From: Barnesiella sp. WM24
GTDB taxonomy: Bacteria; Bacteroidota; Bacteroidia; Bacteroidales; Muribaculaceae
DNA length: 64,000 nt
Direction of reading: 5' to 3'
Assembly (NCBI RefSeq): GCF_004570975.1
Contig: NZ_SPPC01000001.1
Location: 62,001-126,000 of the forward strand
The notes below the pieces were generated by a model, which had not been told where the DNA came from, searched no databases, and worked only from the letters and a program-made list of their open reading frames with translations. Both the position numbers and the translations under genes were made by a program. The number at the start of each line of letters is the position of its first letter. Within the stretch, counting starts at the first letter, position 1. Positions 46,077-54,302 of the stretch are shown here, one piece after another.

Positions 46077-46667
46077 TTATCTAGAATAATTACTTATAGC
46101 TTCAAGAGCGGTAGAGAAACAATTTTTCAATTCAGCTGATGAATCGAAAAATTTTGTACCACCATACAAACGATAGTCTAAGTTCAAGAACCATTTCTTA
46201 GTAATCTCTTCTTCTCCATTTTTCTTGACTTTTCTATCAATATAGAAACCAATTCTTAAATCATCATTGGTTTCAAATTTTTCTTCTACATATGTTGCCT
46301 CCCCTATATTTGAAAGTTCACCATAGATAACTTCCAATTGATCGACAGCTCGTAATAATTCCTCTAGATCACTTTGAGGAATATACACGCTTATGTTCGA
46401 CCGCTGATATCTCTCTTTTTCAATATGAAGATACCAACGGACATTATCGCCAATAGTAACCTTTCGGAGATTGGCAGTCATAGCATACGATTTCCAACTT
46501 CCCTTAACGATATCTGGAAGGTCAAATTCGGTATAACGAATTAAAGTTCCAGTTTTAGATGTGAACTGCTCATAAGAAGAAATCTTTTTTGAGACTTCCT
46601 CCTCAGTTTGTGCAAAAGAGCACGTTACTGAAAAAATCAGCATAAATAGCAGTAATACTTTTTTCAT
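46077..46667 (-). CDS. Unrecognised exported protein, AT-rich, opposite strand
   Basis: Signal peptide MKKVLLLFMLIFSVTCSFAQ then a 176-residue domain rich in beta strands (GTLIRYTEFDLPDI, WYLHIEKERYQRSNISVYI, DLRIGFYIDRKVKKNGEEEI). Ends with a helix (KNCFSTALEAISNYSR). No known domain recognised. It runs opposite to all other island genes and is clearly richer in A/T, which suggests separate acquisition. A -7 box TAATTTTG lies at 46698-46705 on the minus strand. Confidence 0.6.
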   Translation of the reverse strand: MKKVLLLFMLIFSVTCSFAQTEEEVSKKISSYEQFTSKTGTLIRYTEFDLPDIVKGSWKSYAMTANLRKVTIGDNVRWYLHIEKERYQRSNISVYIPQSDLEELLRAVDQLEVIYGELSNIGEATYVEEKFETNDDLRIGFYIDRKVKKNGEEEITKKWFLNLDYRLYGGTKFFDSSAELKNCFSTALEAISNYSR

Positions 46668-46705
46668 TGCCTATTTTTTTGTGGTTGTTTTAGTTTACAA
46701 AATTA

Positions 46706-47114
46706 AGATTTTTCTTTGGAACATAAACTATTATTTGAAAACAATCTACATTGCGAGATTAACTTCGTGTCAATTCGTGTCAATTTCAATGGGAACACAG
46801 TTATGAAATCTGCATAGCTTTCTTCTAAAATTTAATAGGAAGTACGTTGTACCGACATTTTTGGCACCTTATCTATATCATCAAGTATGGCTTTCTTCCT
46901 CATTATGTGATTAGCCAAAAATAACCGGAGAACCACTCCTTTTCCCACATTTTCACCATACAAATAATTCCATCTTTTTGATTCTGTTTTTCAGTGGGTT
47001 AACACTTGTTATACGGTTATTTTGAGGTAGTGAGACTGGTTAAGTTGATAACCCCCAACTCACTCTTTTACTTTGCGTTAGAATTTCAAACGAAACCCCA
47101 AACCCAAAGTAAGT
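46706..47114. other. Intergenic region with direct repeat, palindrome and promoter of the mobilization operon
   Basis: The 447-bp spacer before the mobilization genes carries a doubled ttcgtgtcaa (around 46765-46785), and a palindrome ggtta-agttga-taacc (47038-47053) that covers the -33 box of a plus-strand promoter: TTG (47045-47047), 20 bp, TTACTTTG (47068-47075). The palindrome is a plausible operator for the xis-like protein encoded just downstream. Nothing coding is evident. Confidence 0.55.
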
Positions 47115-47501
47115 ATGGAAACATCAACACCAACTTTCGACCAGCTGCCACATGTGGTAAGCGGTCTCTCCGAGAAACTTGACCGAGTGCTTGACCTGCT
47201 TGAAAAGGCAGGCATCGCCAGCCACTCAAAACAGACCAAGCCCTCACGCAGACTCGTGTATGCGAAAGAGGCTTGCCAGATAATAGGCAAGTCACTTTCT
47301 ACCCTCTACCGCGCGGTCAAGGCTCCGAATGACCCCATTCCGAGCTACAAGCGCGGCAAGCTCCTCTATTTTTATGAGGATGAAATATACGCATGGATTG
47401 AGGGCGGCCGTAAACACTCCGCCGCTCCTTCCCTTGCCGAAACCGCAGCGGCTATCACAGCCGGTATGAAACGCCGTCCCCGCGGGGGCTATAATTTCTG
47501 A
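47115..47501 (+). CDS. Excisionase-like helix-turn-helix protein
   Basis: 128 aa. The N-terminal ~45 residues contain a coiled helix (LSEKLDRVLDLLEKAG); the rest is an HTH_17/excisionase-type winged helix (YAKEACQIIGKSLSTLYRAV, DPIPSYKRGKLLYFYEDEIYAWI). This type of gene heads the mobilization/replication block of Bacteroidales mobilizable transposons. It may bend DNA for excision or activate mobilization genes. 4 bp before the DUF3987 gene. Confidence 0.82.
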   Translation: METSTPTFDQLPHVVSGLSEKLDRVLDLLEKAGIASHSKQTKPSRRLVYAKEACQIIGKSLSTLYRAVKAPNDPIPSYKRGKLLYFYEDEIYAWIEGGRKHSAAPSLAETAAAITAGMKRRPRGGYNF

Positions 47502-47505
47502 GCCT

Positions 47506-48945
47506 ATGGAAAAGAATATTACTCCGGACTCTGTGATCAGCGCGTTGATGAATCACGCCAAGACATCCGACAGTGATTTCCCGGTGCAGGTGTTCCCCGC
47601 CAAGATGCAACGGATTATCCTCGAACTCAACACCACCTGCGGATTTCCGATTGACTACACGGCATCGGCTATGATTACCGCCATATCCGTGGCAATCGGC
47701 AATACCCACCGAATCGAAGTGAAACGCAACTGGCAGGAATCGGCAATCGTGTATATAGCGATTGTCGGACGTCCCGGAGATTGCTTATCGGCTTGCCGCT
47801 TGCGAAGCAAGAACTCGCACCCGCTTACATTCGTGATGCGACCGCTTGTCAATGCCGACTGGAAAAACAATCAGGAGTTTCAGAAAAAACATTGCGAGTA
47901 TCAGCAGGCTGTGGCTATGAGTCGTAAGGAACGCATCAGTGCCGGACTGGATGAATTCCCGAAAGAGCCTAAGCGTCTGCGATACCTCGTGTCGGACGTG
48001 ACGCAGGAGGGTCTGAGTGCCATTCACTCCCATAATCCCCGTGGCTTATGCCTTTGGGTTGATGAGTTGTCGGCATGGTTCAAGAACTTCACCCGCTACA
48101 ACACCGGCTCGGAAGAACAATTCTGGCTTTCGGCTTTCAACGGCAGCACTACAATGTCTGACCGCAAGAATTGTCAGAACTCCATCTTCATCAAGCGTCC
48201 GTTCATTTCGGTGGTCGGAACAATCCAGAAACGACTGCTCACCGAACTTGCCAACGGTGAGAGAGCAGCCAACGGTTTCATTGACCGCATACTCTTTGCG
48301 ATGACCAAGAGCAACGGCAAACCGAGATGGAACGAAGATGAAGTGCGCGACGATCTCGACCGTGAATGGGAGCGCATACTCAACCGTCTTCTTTCAGTGG
48401 AGTATGTGGTCAACGAGGAGAAGGAGCCAATACCCACTGTCATGCGGTTCACTGCGGATGCCAAACGCAGACTCTATGAGTGGCAACATGAGAACGCCGC
48501 GCTATGCGACAATGAGATGAGCGACAATGTGGTCAGTTTCTTTTGCAAGCTCGAAATCTATGTGCTTCGGTTCTGCCTGATACTCCGGATGGTTCGCTGG
48601 GCTGTCAGCGAGGAAGAACCGCGCCCCTCGGACATCGAAGATGATGACGTGGCGGGAGCGATAGAATTGGCTGAATACTTCCGAGGTAACGCACTCAGCG
48701 TACTCACCTGTATCAGCGAGGAGAAACTGAATGAACTGCACCGCACAGTCTATGAGCATCTCACTGAGGAATTTTCGACCGCCGACGGCATCCGTATAGC
48801 TGAGCGGTTCGGGATGAAAGACCATACTTTCAATATGTTCCTCACTCGCAATCTCAACACCCTGTTCCGTCGCGTACGCCAAGGGTGGTATAAGAAGCTG
48901 TCGTGTTACTCCGCTAACAAAGTTACTGCCGATGAGCAGGATTGA
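47506..48945 (+). CDS. DUF3987 primase/helicase-like protein with altered Walker A region
   Basis: P-loop DUF3987 protein of mobile elements, thought to help replicate the transferred DNA. Family blocks are seen: PRGLCLWVDELSAWFKNF (Walker B-like), SVVGTIQKRLLTELANGERAANGFIDRILF. The usual nucleotide loop in relatives, as I recall them, reads like GRPGTNKSHPL; here it is GRPGDCLSACRLRSKNSHPL, about ten extra residues (47779-47811) splitting the loop. The inserted DNA holds a small hairpin (cttgc-gaa-gcaag). The frame stays open, so the protein is made, but ATP binding may be lost. Confidence 0.78.
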   Translation: MEKNITPDSVISALMNHAKTSDSDFPVQVFPAKMQRIILELNTTCGFPIDYTASAMITAISVAIGNTHRIEVKRNWQESAIVYIAIVGRPGDCLSACRLRSKNSHPLTFVMRPLVNADWKNNQEFQKKHCEYQQAVAMSRKERISAGLDEFPKEPKRLRYLVSDVTQEGLSAIHSHNPRGLCLWVDELSAWFKNFTRYNTGSEEQFWLSAFNGSTTMSDRKNCQNSIFIKRPFISVVGTIQKRLLTELANGERAANGFIDRILFAMTKSNGKPRWNEDEVRDDLDREWERILNRLLSVEYVVNEEKEPIPTVMRFTADAKRRLYEWQHENAALCDNEMSDNVVSFFCKLEIYVLRFCLILRMVRWAVSEEEPRPSDIEDDDVAGAIELAEYFRGNALSVLTCISEEKLNELHRTVYEHLTEEFSTADGIRIAERFGMKDHTFNMFLTRNLNTLFRRVRQGWYKKLSCYSANKVTADEQD

Positions 48946-49717
48946 TGATTCAATGGTGGCGGCCACCATGCGTGGCTACGACCACAACAATCTCTTCGCT
49001 TTCGTGGCGGCGATAATTGGAAGTAATGAAGCACGGCGATTGATGGAGATGTATCGCGTAGGCACATCAAAGCATTGGCAAGGTGCCACGGTGTTCTGGC
49101 AAATCTCGGCTGACGGCAATGTCCGTGGTGGTAAGATTATGCTGTATGACCGATTGACCGGACATCGTGTGCAGGAACCGTACCCCCACATCAACTGGAT
49201 ACACTCGGTGTTGAGATTGCCCGACTTTAAGTTAACCCAATGTTTCTTCGGTGAGCATCTGCTCCCATATATCCGCGACAAGCCGGTTGCCATTGTGGAG
49301 AGTGAGAAGACGGCAATACTCGCAACTCATTACCTTCCGCAATATCTGTGGTTCGCCACAGGCGGCAAGTGCAGTTGTCTCAACCGCGAGGCCATCCAAG
49401 CACTCCGAGGCAGAGAGGTGATGCTGGTGCCCGACCTTAACGCTACTGACGATTGGCGCAAGAAACTGACGCTATTCGATGATTCGGGAATAAAGGCAAC
49501 TCTGTTTGAATCGCTTGAACAGATGGCTACAGATGAGCAGCGTGAACAAGGTCTCGACATTGCCGACTTCTTAATCGCCGAGCAAACTCCACACGGCATA
49601 CTTGAACAAATGATGCAACGTAATCCGGCATTGCGACAACTCGTTGACGCGCTACATCTGGAACTCGTAGGCATCGAAGAATACAAATCGAACGAAAGCT
49701 CACTAAAATCTGAATGA
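48932..49717 (+). CDS. DUF6371 / Toprim-like mobilization protein, short form
   Basis: Contains the family core: YRVGTSKHWQGATVFWQIS, GKIMLYDRLTGHRVQEPYP, then the Toprim-like VAIVESEKTAILATHYLPQY and REVMLVPDLNA. Relatives usually begin with a zinc-ribbon (CHC2-like) domain of about 80-100 residues; this 261-aa copy lacks it, and it is not encoded upstream. Start overlaps the DUF3987 gene by 14 bp. Probably acts with DUF3987 in DNA processing. Confidence 0.75.
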   Translation: MSRIDDSMVAATMRGYDHNNLFAFVAAIIGSNEARRLMEMYRVGTSKHWQGATVFWQISADGNVRGGKIMLYDRLTGHRVQEPYPHINWIHSVLRLPDFKLTQCFFGEHLLPYIRDKPVAIVESEKTAILATHYLPQYLWFATGGKCSCLNREAIQALRGREVMLVPDLNATDDWRKKLTLFDDSGIKATLFESLEQMATDEQREQGLDIADFLIAEQTPHGILEQMMQRNPALRQLVDALHLELVGIEEYKSNESSLKSE

Positions 49718-49718
49718 A

Positions 49719-50129
49719 ATGGCACAATCAAAAATCTCCAATCCTCTGTCATCCGAAATGACTGGTATGTCTAACAATTCAATTTTCTCTGAAACTATGG
49801 AAAATCCTACCACCCCCGAAGTTCAGCCCATCGCTGAACAGAGCGAAGCCGCTCAGCCCAAGTCAAACCGCCCCACTGCCAAGCAGCGCAAGAGCGAACT
49901 CGAAGATTACCGCACCGCTTTCTTTGCCCCGATTAAACTCGGCAAGGACAACAAGCATCAGGTAGCAATCAGCAACGACACGTTTGACCGTGTCGAACGC
50001 ACTGCCCGATTCTTCGGCGGCCCCGGCTACAGCGTCAGCAACTTTGTCGAGCACATCATCAATGAGCATCTCGACAATAACGCTGCCAACTATGAAGGCT
50101 GGTTCACCTTAATCAGTAAATCGTTCTGA
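49719..50129 (+). CDS. DUF3408 mobilization protein
   Basis: Disordered, Pro/Glu-rich N-terminal half and a ribbon-helix-helix-like DUF3408 C-terminal domain (KHQVAISNDTFDRVERTARF and GGPGYSVSNFVEHIINEHL). These proteins are found next to relaxase genes of Bacteroidales transposons and probably bind oriT. ATG 49719 begins one base after the previous stop; a later ATG at 49758 (MTGMSNN) is possible. Confidence 0.75.
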   Translation: MAQSKISNPLSSEMTGMSNNSIFSETMENPTTPEVQPIAEQSEAAQPKSNRPTAKQRKSELEDYRTAFFAPIKLGKDNKHQVAISNDTFDRVERTARFFGGPGYSVSNFVEHIINEHLDNNAANYEGWFTLISKSF

Positions 50130-50131
50130 CC

Positions 50132-50254
50132 ACTGCCCCAAGGCAGTGAAAATGGCGAAGCCATCGGCAACGCCGGTATCCGGATATTCTGTAAGGAATA
50201 GGAGGATAGCAAGGTAGTGGCAATGTAAACATTTCCGACCTTGCATCCTCCGTT
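50132..50254 (+). other. Candidate origin of transfer (oriT) with nested hairpins
   Basis: The 185-bp gap between DUF3408 and mobC, the usual oriT place, contains cactgcc-ccaa-ggcagtg (50131-50148) and a long near-perfect hairpin: ggaggatagcaaggt (50201-50215) against accttgcatcctcc (50238-50251), with inner aatgt/acatt pairing. Such repeats next to nic are typical of oriT. The nic site cannot be located by eye. Confidence 0.5.
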
Positions 50255-50314
50255 ACCGGGCGGCTGGAGTCCGTTCCCGATGGTCACAATGTCGAATCTC
50301 AAAATCCCAAGACA

Positions 50315-50680
50315 ATGACATTCACAAGAAGAAAGAGAGCTCCTTCGGGAGCAACCGAGAAGTCTGGCAAGTCATACGTTGTCAGTGTCAGGCTCAATGA
50401 AGAACAGTATAAGACCGTGCAGGAAAACTGTCGAAAATCCGGCAGAAAGATGTCTGACTTCTGGCGCCACGCTCTGCTCAACGCCAAGGTTACAGCAGTA
50501 GCCACACCCGATGATATGGCGATTCTGCGTCAGATCGGGAGCATGGCAAATAATCTGAATCAGCTTGCAAAGAAAGCCAACGAAGCGGGTTTCAAACTCG
50601 TGGAGTGGTCTCTTAAAGGTATGAGCAAGGAGATAAAAACGCTTTATACAAGACTGTCTTATGATTGGAGGCATAACTAA
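50315..50680 (+). CDS. MobC-type relaxosome protein
   Basis: 121 aa, basic N-terminus, then a ribbon-helix-helix (SVRLNEEQYKTVQENCRKSG) and the MobC domain (FWRHALLNAKV, LRQIGSMANNLNQLAKKANEAGF). Helps the relaxase open oriT DNA. It overlaps the relaxase gene by 20 bp. Confidence 0.87.
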   Translation: MTFTRRKRAPSGATEKSGKSYVVSVRLNEEQYKTVQENCRKSGRKMSDFWRHALLNAKVTAVATPDDMAILRQIGSMANNLNQLAKKANEAGFKLVEWSLKGMSKEIKTLYTRLSYDWRHN

Positions 50681-51635
50681 AGGAAGCTGTTTTTCCGGCT
50701 GCGTGGAGTATGCTCTCGCGCTGAAAGAGAAAAACAAAGAGGCGCGTCTGCTCTATTCCGAGGGTCTGCTGACCGACACGCCGAAAGATATTATCGACGG
50801 TTTTGAATGTCAGCGACATCTCAACCGCAGGGTTCAGCACTGGTGCGGACACATCTCTTTGTCCTATTCTCCGAAAGATGCAGAACGCATGGACGATGAT
50901 TTTATGGTGAAACTCGCGCTGGAATATATGGATAAAATGGGGATAAAAAACACCCAGTTTATCATTGTCCGGCATCTTGACAAGGAACATCCGCACTGCC
51001 ACATCGTCTATAATCGGGTGGATAATGACGGCAAATGTGTAAGCGACAATTTCGAATATTATCGCAACAACGAGATCTGCGACGAGATGAAAAGGAAGTA
51101 TGGTCTGACCTACGGCGAGAACAAAGACAATGTAAAAACCCAAAGTTTGAAAGGACGGCCGAAAATCCGACAGGAGATTTATCTCGCCGTTCAAGCCGCC
51201 AAAAGATTGGCAAAGGACTGGACTACTTTTCAGCGCGAACTCGCACAAAAAGGTATCACCGTAAGGAAAAAATTCCGACGTGGCTCTACCGAAGTCGATG
51301 GTCTTTCCTACTTTAAGGACGGGCAAAAATTCAAAGCATCACAGGTTGACCGCAACGGCAGATGCTCCTACGATGTCATCTGCAAGACACTTGACCGGAA
51401 CAAAACCCGCCAGTCCCAGCCGGCATCGCCCTCGCCCAAACCGATGCGGCAGCAGCCTAAACAGGAATCGAGTACCGCTGCAAAAATCATCGAAGCCGGA
51501 GCCGATATTGTCGAAGGACTCGGCAATGCACTCGGTGGTCTCTTCCAAGTCGGACCTGCCTATGACCCGGAAGAGGAGGCTTTCATCAATGAGATGAAAC
51601 GCCGCCAAAAGAGAAAAAGAGGCAGAAGTGTGTAA
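50661..51635 (+). CDS. Relaxase (MobP/VirD2-like mobilization nuclease)
   Basis: Nicks oriT and pilots the strand to the recipient. The three-histidine metal motif is clear: His105-LDKE-His110-P-His112-C-His114. The nucleophile is probably Tyr32 (ARLLYSEGLL). The C-terminal half is basic, with KKFRRGSTEVDGLSYFKDG, then a disordered Ser/Pro/Gln region and a Lys/Arg end. 324 aa is typical for Bacteroides mobilizable transposons. No T4SS or coupling-protein genes are in the window. Confidence 0.9.
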   Translation: MIGGITKGSCFSGCVEYALALKEKNKEARLLYSEGLLTDTPKDIIDGFECQRHLNRRVQHWCGHISLSYSPKDAERMDDDFMVKLALEYMDKMGIKNTQFIIVRHLDKEHPHCHIVYNRVDNDGKCVSDNFEYYRNNEICDEMKRKYGLTYGENKDNVKTQSLKGRPKIRQEIYLAVQAAKRLAKDWTTFQRELAQKGITVRKKFRRGSTEVDGLSYFKDGQKFKASQVDRNGRCSYDVICKTLDRNKTRQSQPASPSPKPMRQQPKQESSTAAKIIEAGADIVEGLGNALGGLFQVGPAYDPEEEAFINEMKRRQKRKRGRSV

Positions 51636-51652
51636 TTTCAAAACTGAAAAAC

Positions 51653-52333
51653 ATGAAAGAAAATCCTGAAAAATTCTCGGAGAATATTCTCCAAAACATC
51701 GCTGATGACCTCAGCACAATCAACGGTACTTGTACCGAGATCAAGGAGTCGCAACTCAACTGCGCCACCGCCGACGACCTGAATAATATGGGTACCACCA
51801 TAACGTCAGCCGTCATCGAGAAAGTCGATAAGATGCAGACATCCATCGAAACCCAGACGCAGACGGTCAGCGAAATCGGCAGCAATCTGACTTCTTCAGT
51901 TGACGACCTTAAGACCGAAATCACCAATAAGCTTGACAACTTCACCGTCAATCCACCGGTACAGAAGATTGAAAAGACAATCCGTATCGCCAAGGAATCA
52001 TGGCAAGTCTACCTCGCAATGTTCATTTCGGTATTCACCTTCATCTTCTTCGGAGCTGCCACTATCTGGCAGGAGTCGCGCATCGAAAAGGCCCGTATCT
52101 CCGACATCAAGTATCATTACATCATGATGCACAACGGTGTCAACTCGGCCGGTCTGGACAGTATCGAAAGTTGGTTTCGCGACCCCGACAAAGTGAAAAT
52201 CATCGAATCGGAAGTGCGAGCCTACGAAGAGCGAGTCCATGAGACCGCCCGCGCACTCGAACAGAAACACCGTCTCGAAGAAAAAATCAACGAACTCAAT
52301 TCACAAACAAACCCCAAATCCAACAGAAAATGA
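51653..52333 (+). CDS. Coiled-coil membrane protein, mobilization accessory
   Basis: Family not recognised. Residues 1-110 are predicted coiled coil (NILQNIADDLSTINGTCTEI, QTVSEIGSNLTSSVDDLKTE), 118-138 a membrane helix (VYLAMFISVFTFIFFGAATI), and the rest helical and charged. 17 bp after the relaxase and overlapping the next gene by 4 bp. Similar small membrane proteins follow relaxase genes in other Bacteroidales elements; it may anchor the relaxosome. Confidence 0.6.
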   Translation: MKENPEKFSENILQNIADDLSTINGTCTEIKESQLNCATADDLNNMGTTITSAVIEKVDKMQTSIETQTQTVSEIGSNLTSSVDDLKTEITNKLDNFTVNPPVQKIEKTIRIAKESWQVYLAMFISVFTFIFFGAATIWQESRIEKARISDIKYHYIMMHNGVNSAGLDSIESWFRDPDKVKIIESEVRAYEERVHETARALEQKHRLEEKINELNSQTNPKSNRK

Positions 52334-52833
52334 AAGCATCCAACAACCTCAACCAACTCCTCTCTCGTGTGAAAACCTTCTTCTGCCACAAGGCACTCCA
52401 CGAAGAAAAACAGACCGAACCCACAACACAGCAGCCATCAGTTTCAGACCAACGTCTGAAAGCTGCACTCGCCGAAGTAGAGAAATATCTCGCCGACAAC
52501 TTCGGAACAGAACCCTCTGCGATGACCTATCAGGAGTACAGTAACGGTATCAGCCTCACCTCTGACGACCCGACATTCTCAACAGCAGTCGTCATTCTGA
52601 CCCGTGCTAACGGCACGTACAATCTCCCCGACAACGTAATCCTATTGGGTTACGTCAAAACCGACAAAGGAGATGACTACCTCATCGAACACCTTGGCAA
52701 CTTCATTATCTTCCTTAAGCGACTCGGCATCAAACACCGCATCCAACACCTCGCCATTGCCTTCTCGAAAGAGCACTATGACACACCATATGACGTCAAA
52801 ACCGCCGACATAACCTGCGTTCACCTCTACTAA
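52330..52833 (+). CDS. Unrecognised protein at the end of the mobilization operon
   Basis: 167 aa without signal or membrane segment. An N-terminal Lys/Glu/Gln linker precedes a small alpha/beta domain (RLKAALAEVEKYLADNFGTE, FSTAVVILTRANGTYNLPDN, DYLIEHLGNFIIFLKRLGIK). Joined by ATGA to the coiled-coil membrane protein. Function unknown. Confidence 0.6.
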   Translation: MKASNNLNQLLSRVKTFFCHKALHEEKQTEPTTQQPSVSDQRLKAALAEVEKYLADNFGTEPSAMTYQEYSNGISLTSDDPTFSTAVVILTRANGTYNLPDNVILLGYVKTDKGDDYLIEHLGNFIIFLKRLGIKHRIQHLAIAFSKEHYDTPYDVKTADITCVHLY

Positions 52834-52848
52834 TCTCTACCCCCCCTC

Positions 52849-52880
52849 GCCCCGACAAGAAATTTTCCTCTTGTCGGGGC
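52849..52880 (+). terminator. Stem-loop closing the mobilization operon
   Basis: Perfect 12-bp stem gccccgacaaga (52849-52860) and tcttgtcggggc (52869-52880). It lacks a T run, so it may act as an mRNA 3' end block. It marks the change from core to AT-rich cargo. Confidence 0.6.
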
Positions 52881-52940
52881 CAATTCATATTAAACAACTG
52901 GTTATTAATCATCAAGAAGGCACGTGTTCAGTATAAACTA

Positions 52941-52971
52941 TTGTATATGTGAAAAAAAATTACTAACTTTG
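52941..52971 (+). promoter_or_regulatory. Promoter of the defence operon
   Basis: TTG (52941-52943), 20 bp, TAACTTTG (52964-52971), then a ~20-nt leader to ATG 52999. It is the only strong promoter seen for the block of genes that follows. Confidence 0.75.
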
Positions 52972-52998
52972 CATCATATTACAAGAAGTTGTAACAAG

Positions 52999-53217
52999 AT
53001 GAGTAACGAAGTTAAACCAATACCAGTAAATAGAATTAAGGCTGTTTTAGCAGAGAAACAGGTTTCGGCTAAACGGCTTTGTGAAGCAGTTGGAAAGAAC
53101 GAGACAACAGTTTCTCGTTGGTGTAACAACAAAGTTCAGCCTTCCGTTAATCAACTTCAAGAAATAGCTCACTTCTTAGATGTTGATGTGAGAGAATTAT
53201 TATGCCCAACAAAATGA
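52999..53217 (+). CDS. XRE-family regulator of the defence operon
   Basis: 72-aa single-domain helix-turn-helix protein: VNRIKAVLAEKQVSAKRLCE, NETTVSRWCNNKVQPSVNQL, IAHFLDVDVRELLCPTK. ATG 52999 is used because the longer frame (52924) runs through the promoter. Its stop overlaps the methyltransferase ATG (53214) by 4 bp. Position resembles C-proteins that time expression of restriction-modification genes. Confidence 0.87.
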   Translation: MSNEVKPIPVNRIKAVLAEKQVSAKRLCEAVGKNETTVSRWCNNKVQPSVNQLQEIAHFLDVDVRELLCPTK

Positions 53218-54302
53218 AAAGAATAGGAATTGATATTTTTGCGGGTGCTGGCGGTCTTAGTCTTGGAGCTGAGATGGCTGGAATAACTATTTCACATGCT
53301 ATAGAAATAAACCGGAGCGCTGTTAGAACCTATGAAAGAAATCATCCTGACACCAAAGTCATTTGTTCGGATATACGTGATTTAGATCCCACAGATTTAA
53401 AACCTAAAGATAAGGGCGTCTTTATTATTATGGGAGGCCCTCCCTGTCAAGGCTTTTCATTGTCAAACACTAGAACCCGGACTATGAAGAATCCTAATAA
53501 TTCACTTTTTGAAGAATTTCTAAGATTCGTTCAAGAAATACAACCGGATTGGTTTCTTTTCGAAAATGTGTACGGGTTTACCAATATGAGTAATGGAGCA
53601 GTCAGAAGATTGGTTGAAATATGTTTTAGAAGTTTAGGCTATGAAGTGGCAGATGAAGTTTTGTGGGCTTCTGATTACGGTGTTCCTCAACGACGTAATC
53701 GATATTTCATGGTAGGTAATCGTTTAGGTATTAAATTTCAATTTCCCCAAAAACACAAAAAGCCAATATCCGTATGGGAAGCAATAAGCGACTTACCTAT
53801 CGTTGGGAATGGAGAACAGTCATTCGAGGGTAAGTATCTTTGCAGTTTAGCTGAAGCTACCGCATATCAACGACTAATGAGACATGATTCTGAAATTCCC
53901 ACTCAGAATCTGGTCTCACTTAACAATGAATTGGTCATTAAACGATACAAGCATATTCCTCAAGGAGGAAATTGGAGAGATATTCCCGATGAACTAATGG
54001 TCAATTATGCCGATAAAGAGAGATGCCATAGCGGTATTTACAAACGTCTCAAAGCCGATGAACCATCTGTGGTTATATCGAACTACCGAAAGAGTATGCT
54101 TATACATCCCTTTCAAGATCGAGGTCTATCTGTTCGGGAAGCAGCACGTATTCAAAGTTTTCCCGATGACTTCTATTTTGAAGGACCAATCTCTCATATT
54201 CAGCAACAAATTGGTAATGCCGTTCCTCCGTTATTAGCTAAAGCTGTTATTCAACAAATCCTTAAATTAACTGAAGACCATGAGCAAGGACAAAAAAATT
54301 GA
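53214..54302 (+). CDS. DNA 5-cytosine methyltransferase
   Basis: Transfers a methyl group from SAM to C5 of cytosine. All main motifs are present (numbering from 53214): I Asp7-IFAGAGG, IV GGPPCQGFS with catalytic Cys78, VI ENV (117-119), VIII QRRNR (159-163), IX SVREAARIQSFPDDF and X QQIGNAVPP. The target-recognition region is between about 195 and 285. ATG 53214 is preferred over 53202 since it gives ATGA coupling with the regulator. Marks self DNA for the downstream system; target sequence unknown. Confidence 0.93.
   Translation: MKRIGIDIFAGAGGLSLGAEMAGITISHAIEINRSAVRTYERNHPDTKVICSDIRDLDPTDLKPKDKGVFIIMGGPPCQGFSLSNTRTRTMKNPNNSLFEEFLRFVQEIQPDWFLFENVYGFTNMSNGAVRRLVEICFRSLGYEVADEVLWASDYGVPQRRNRYFMVGNRLGIKFQFPQKHKKPISVWEAISDLPIVGNGEQSFEGKYLCSLAEATAYQRLMRHDSEIPTQNLVSLNNELVIKRYKHIPQGGNWRDIPDELMVNYADKERCHSGIYKRLKADEPSVVISNYRKSMLIHPFQDRGLSVREAARIQSFPDDFYFEGPISHIQQQIGNAVPPLLAKAVIQQILKLTEDHEQGQKN

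Noticed and set aside
47506-48945. Frameshifted or broken DUF3987 pseudogene
   Set aside because: The reading frame is uninterrupted and the rest of the protein is family-like; only the P-loop carries extra residues.
52924-52998. Longer start of the XRE regulator
   Set aside because: The region holds the operon promoter (TTG-20-TAACTTTG).
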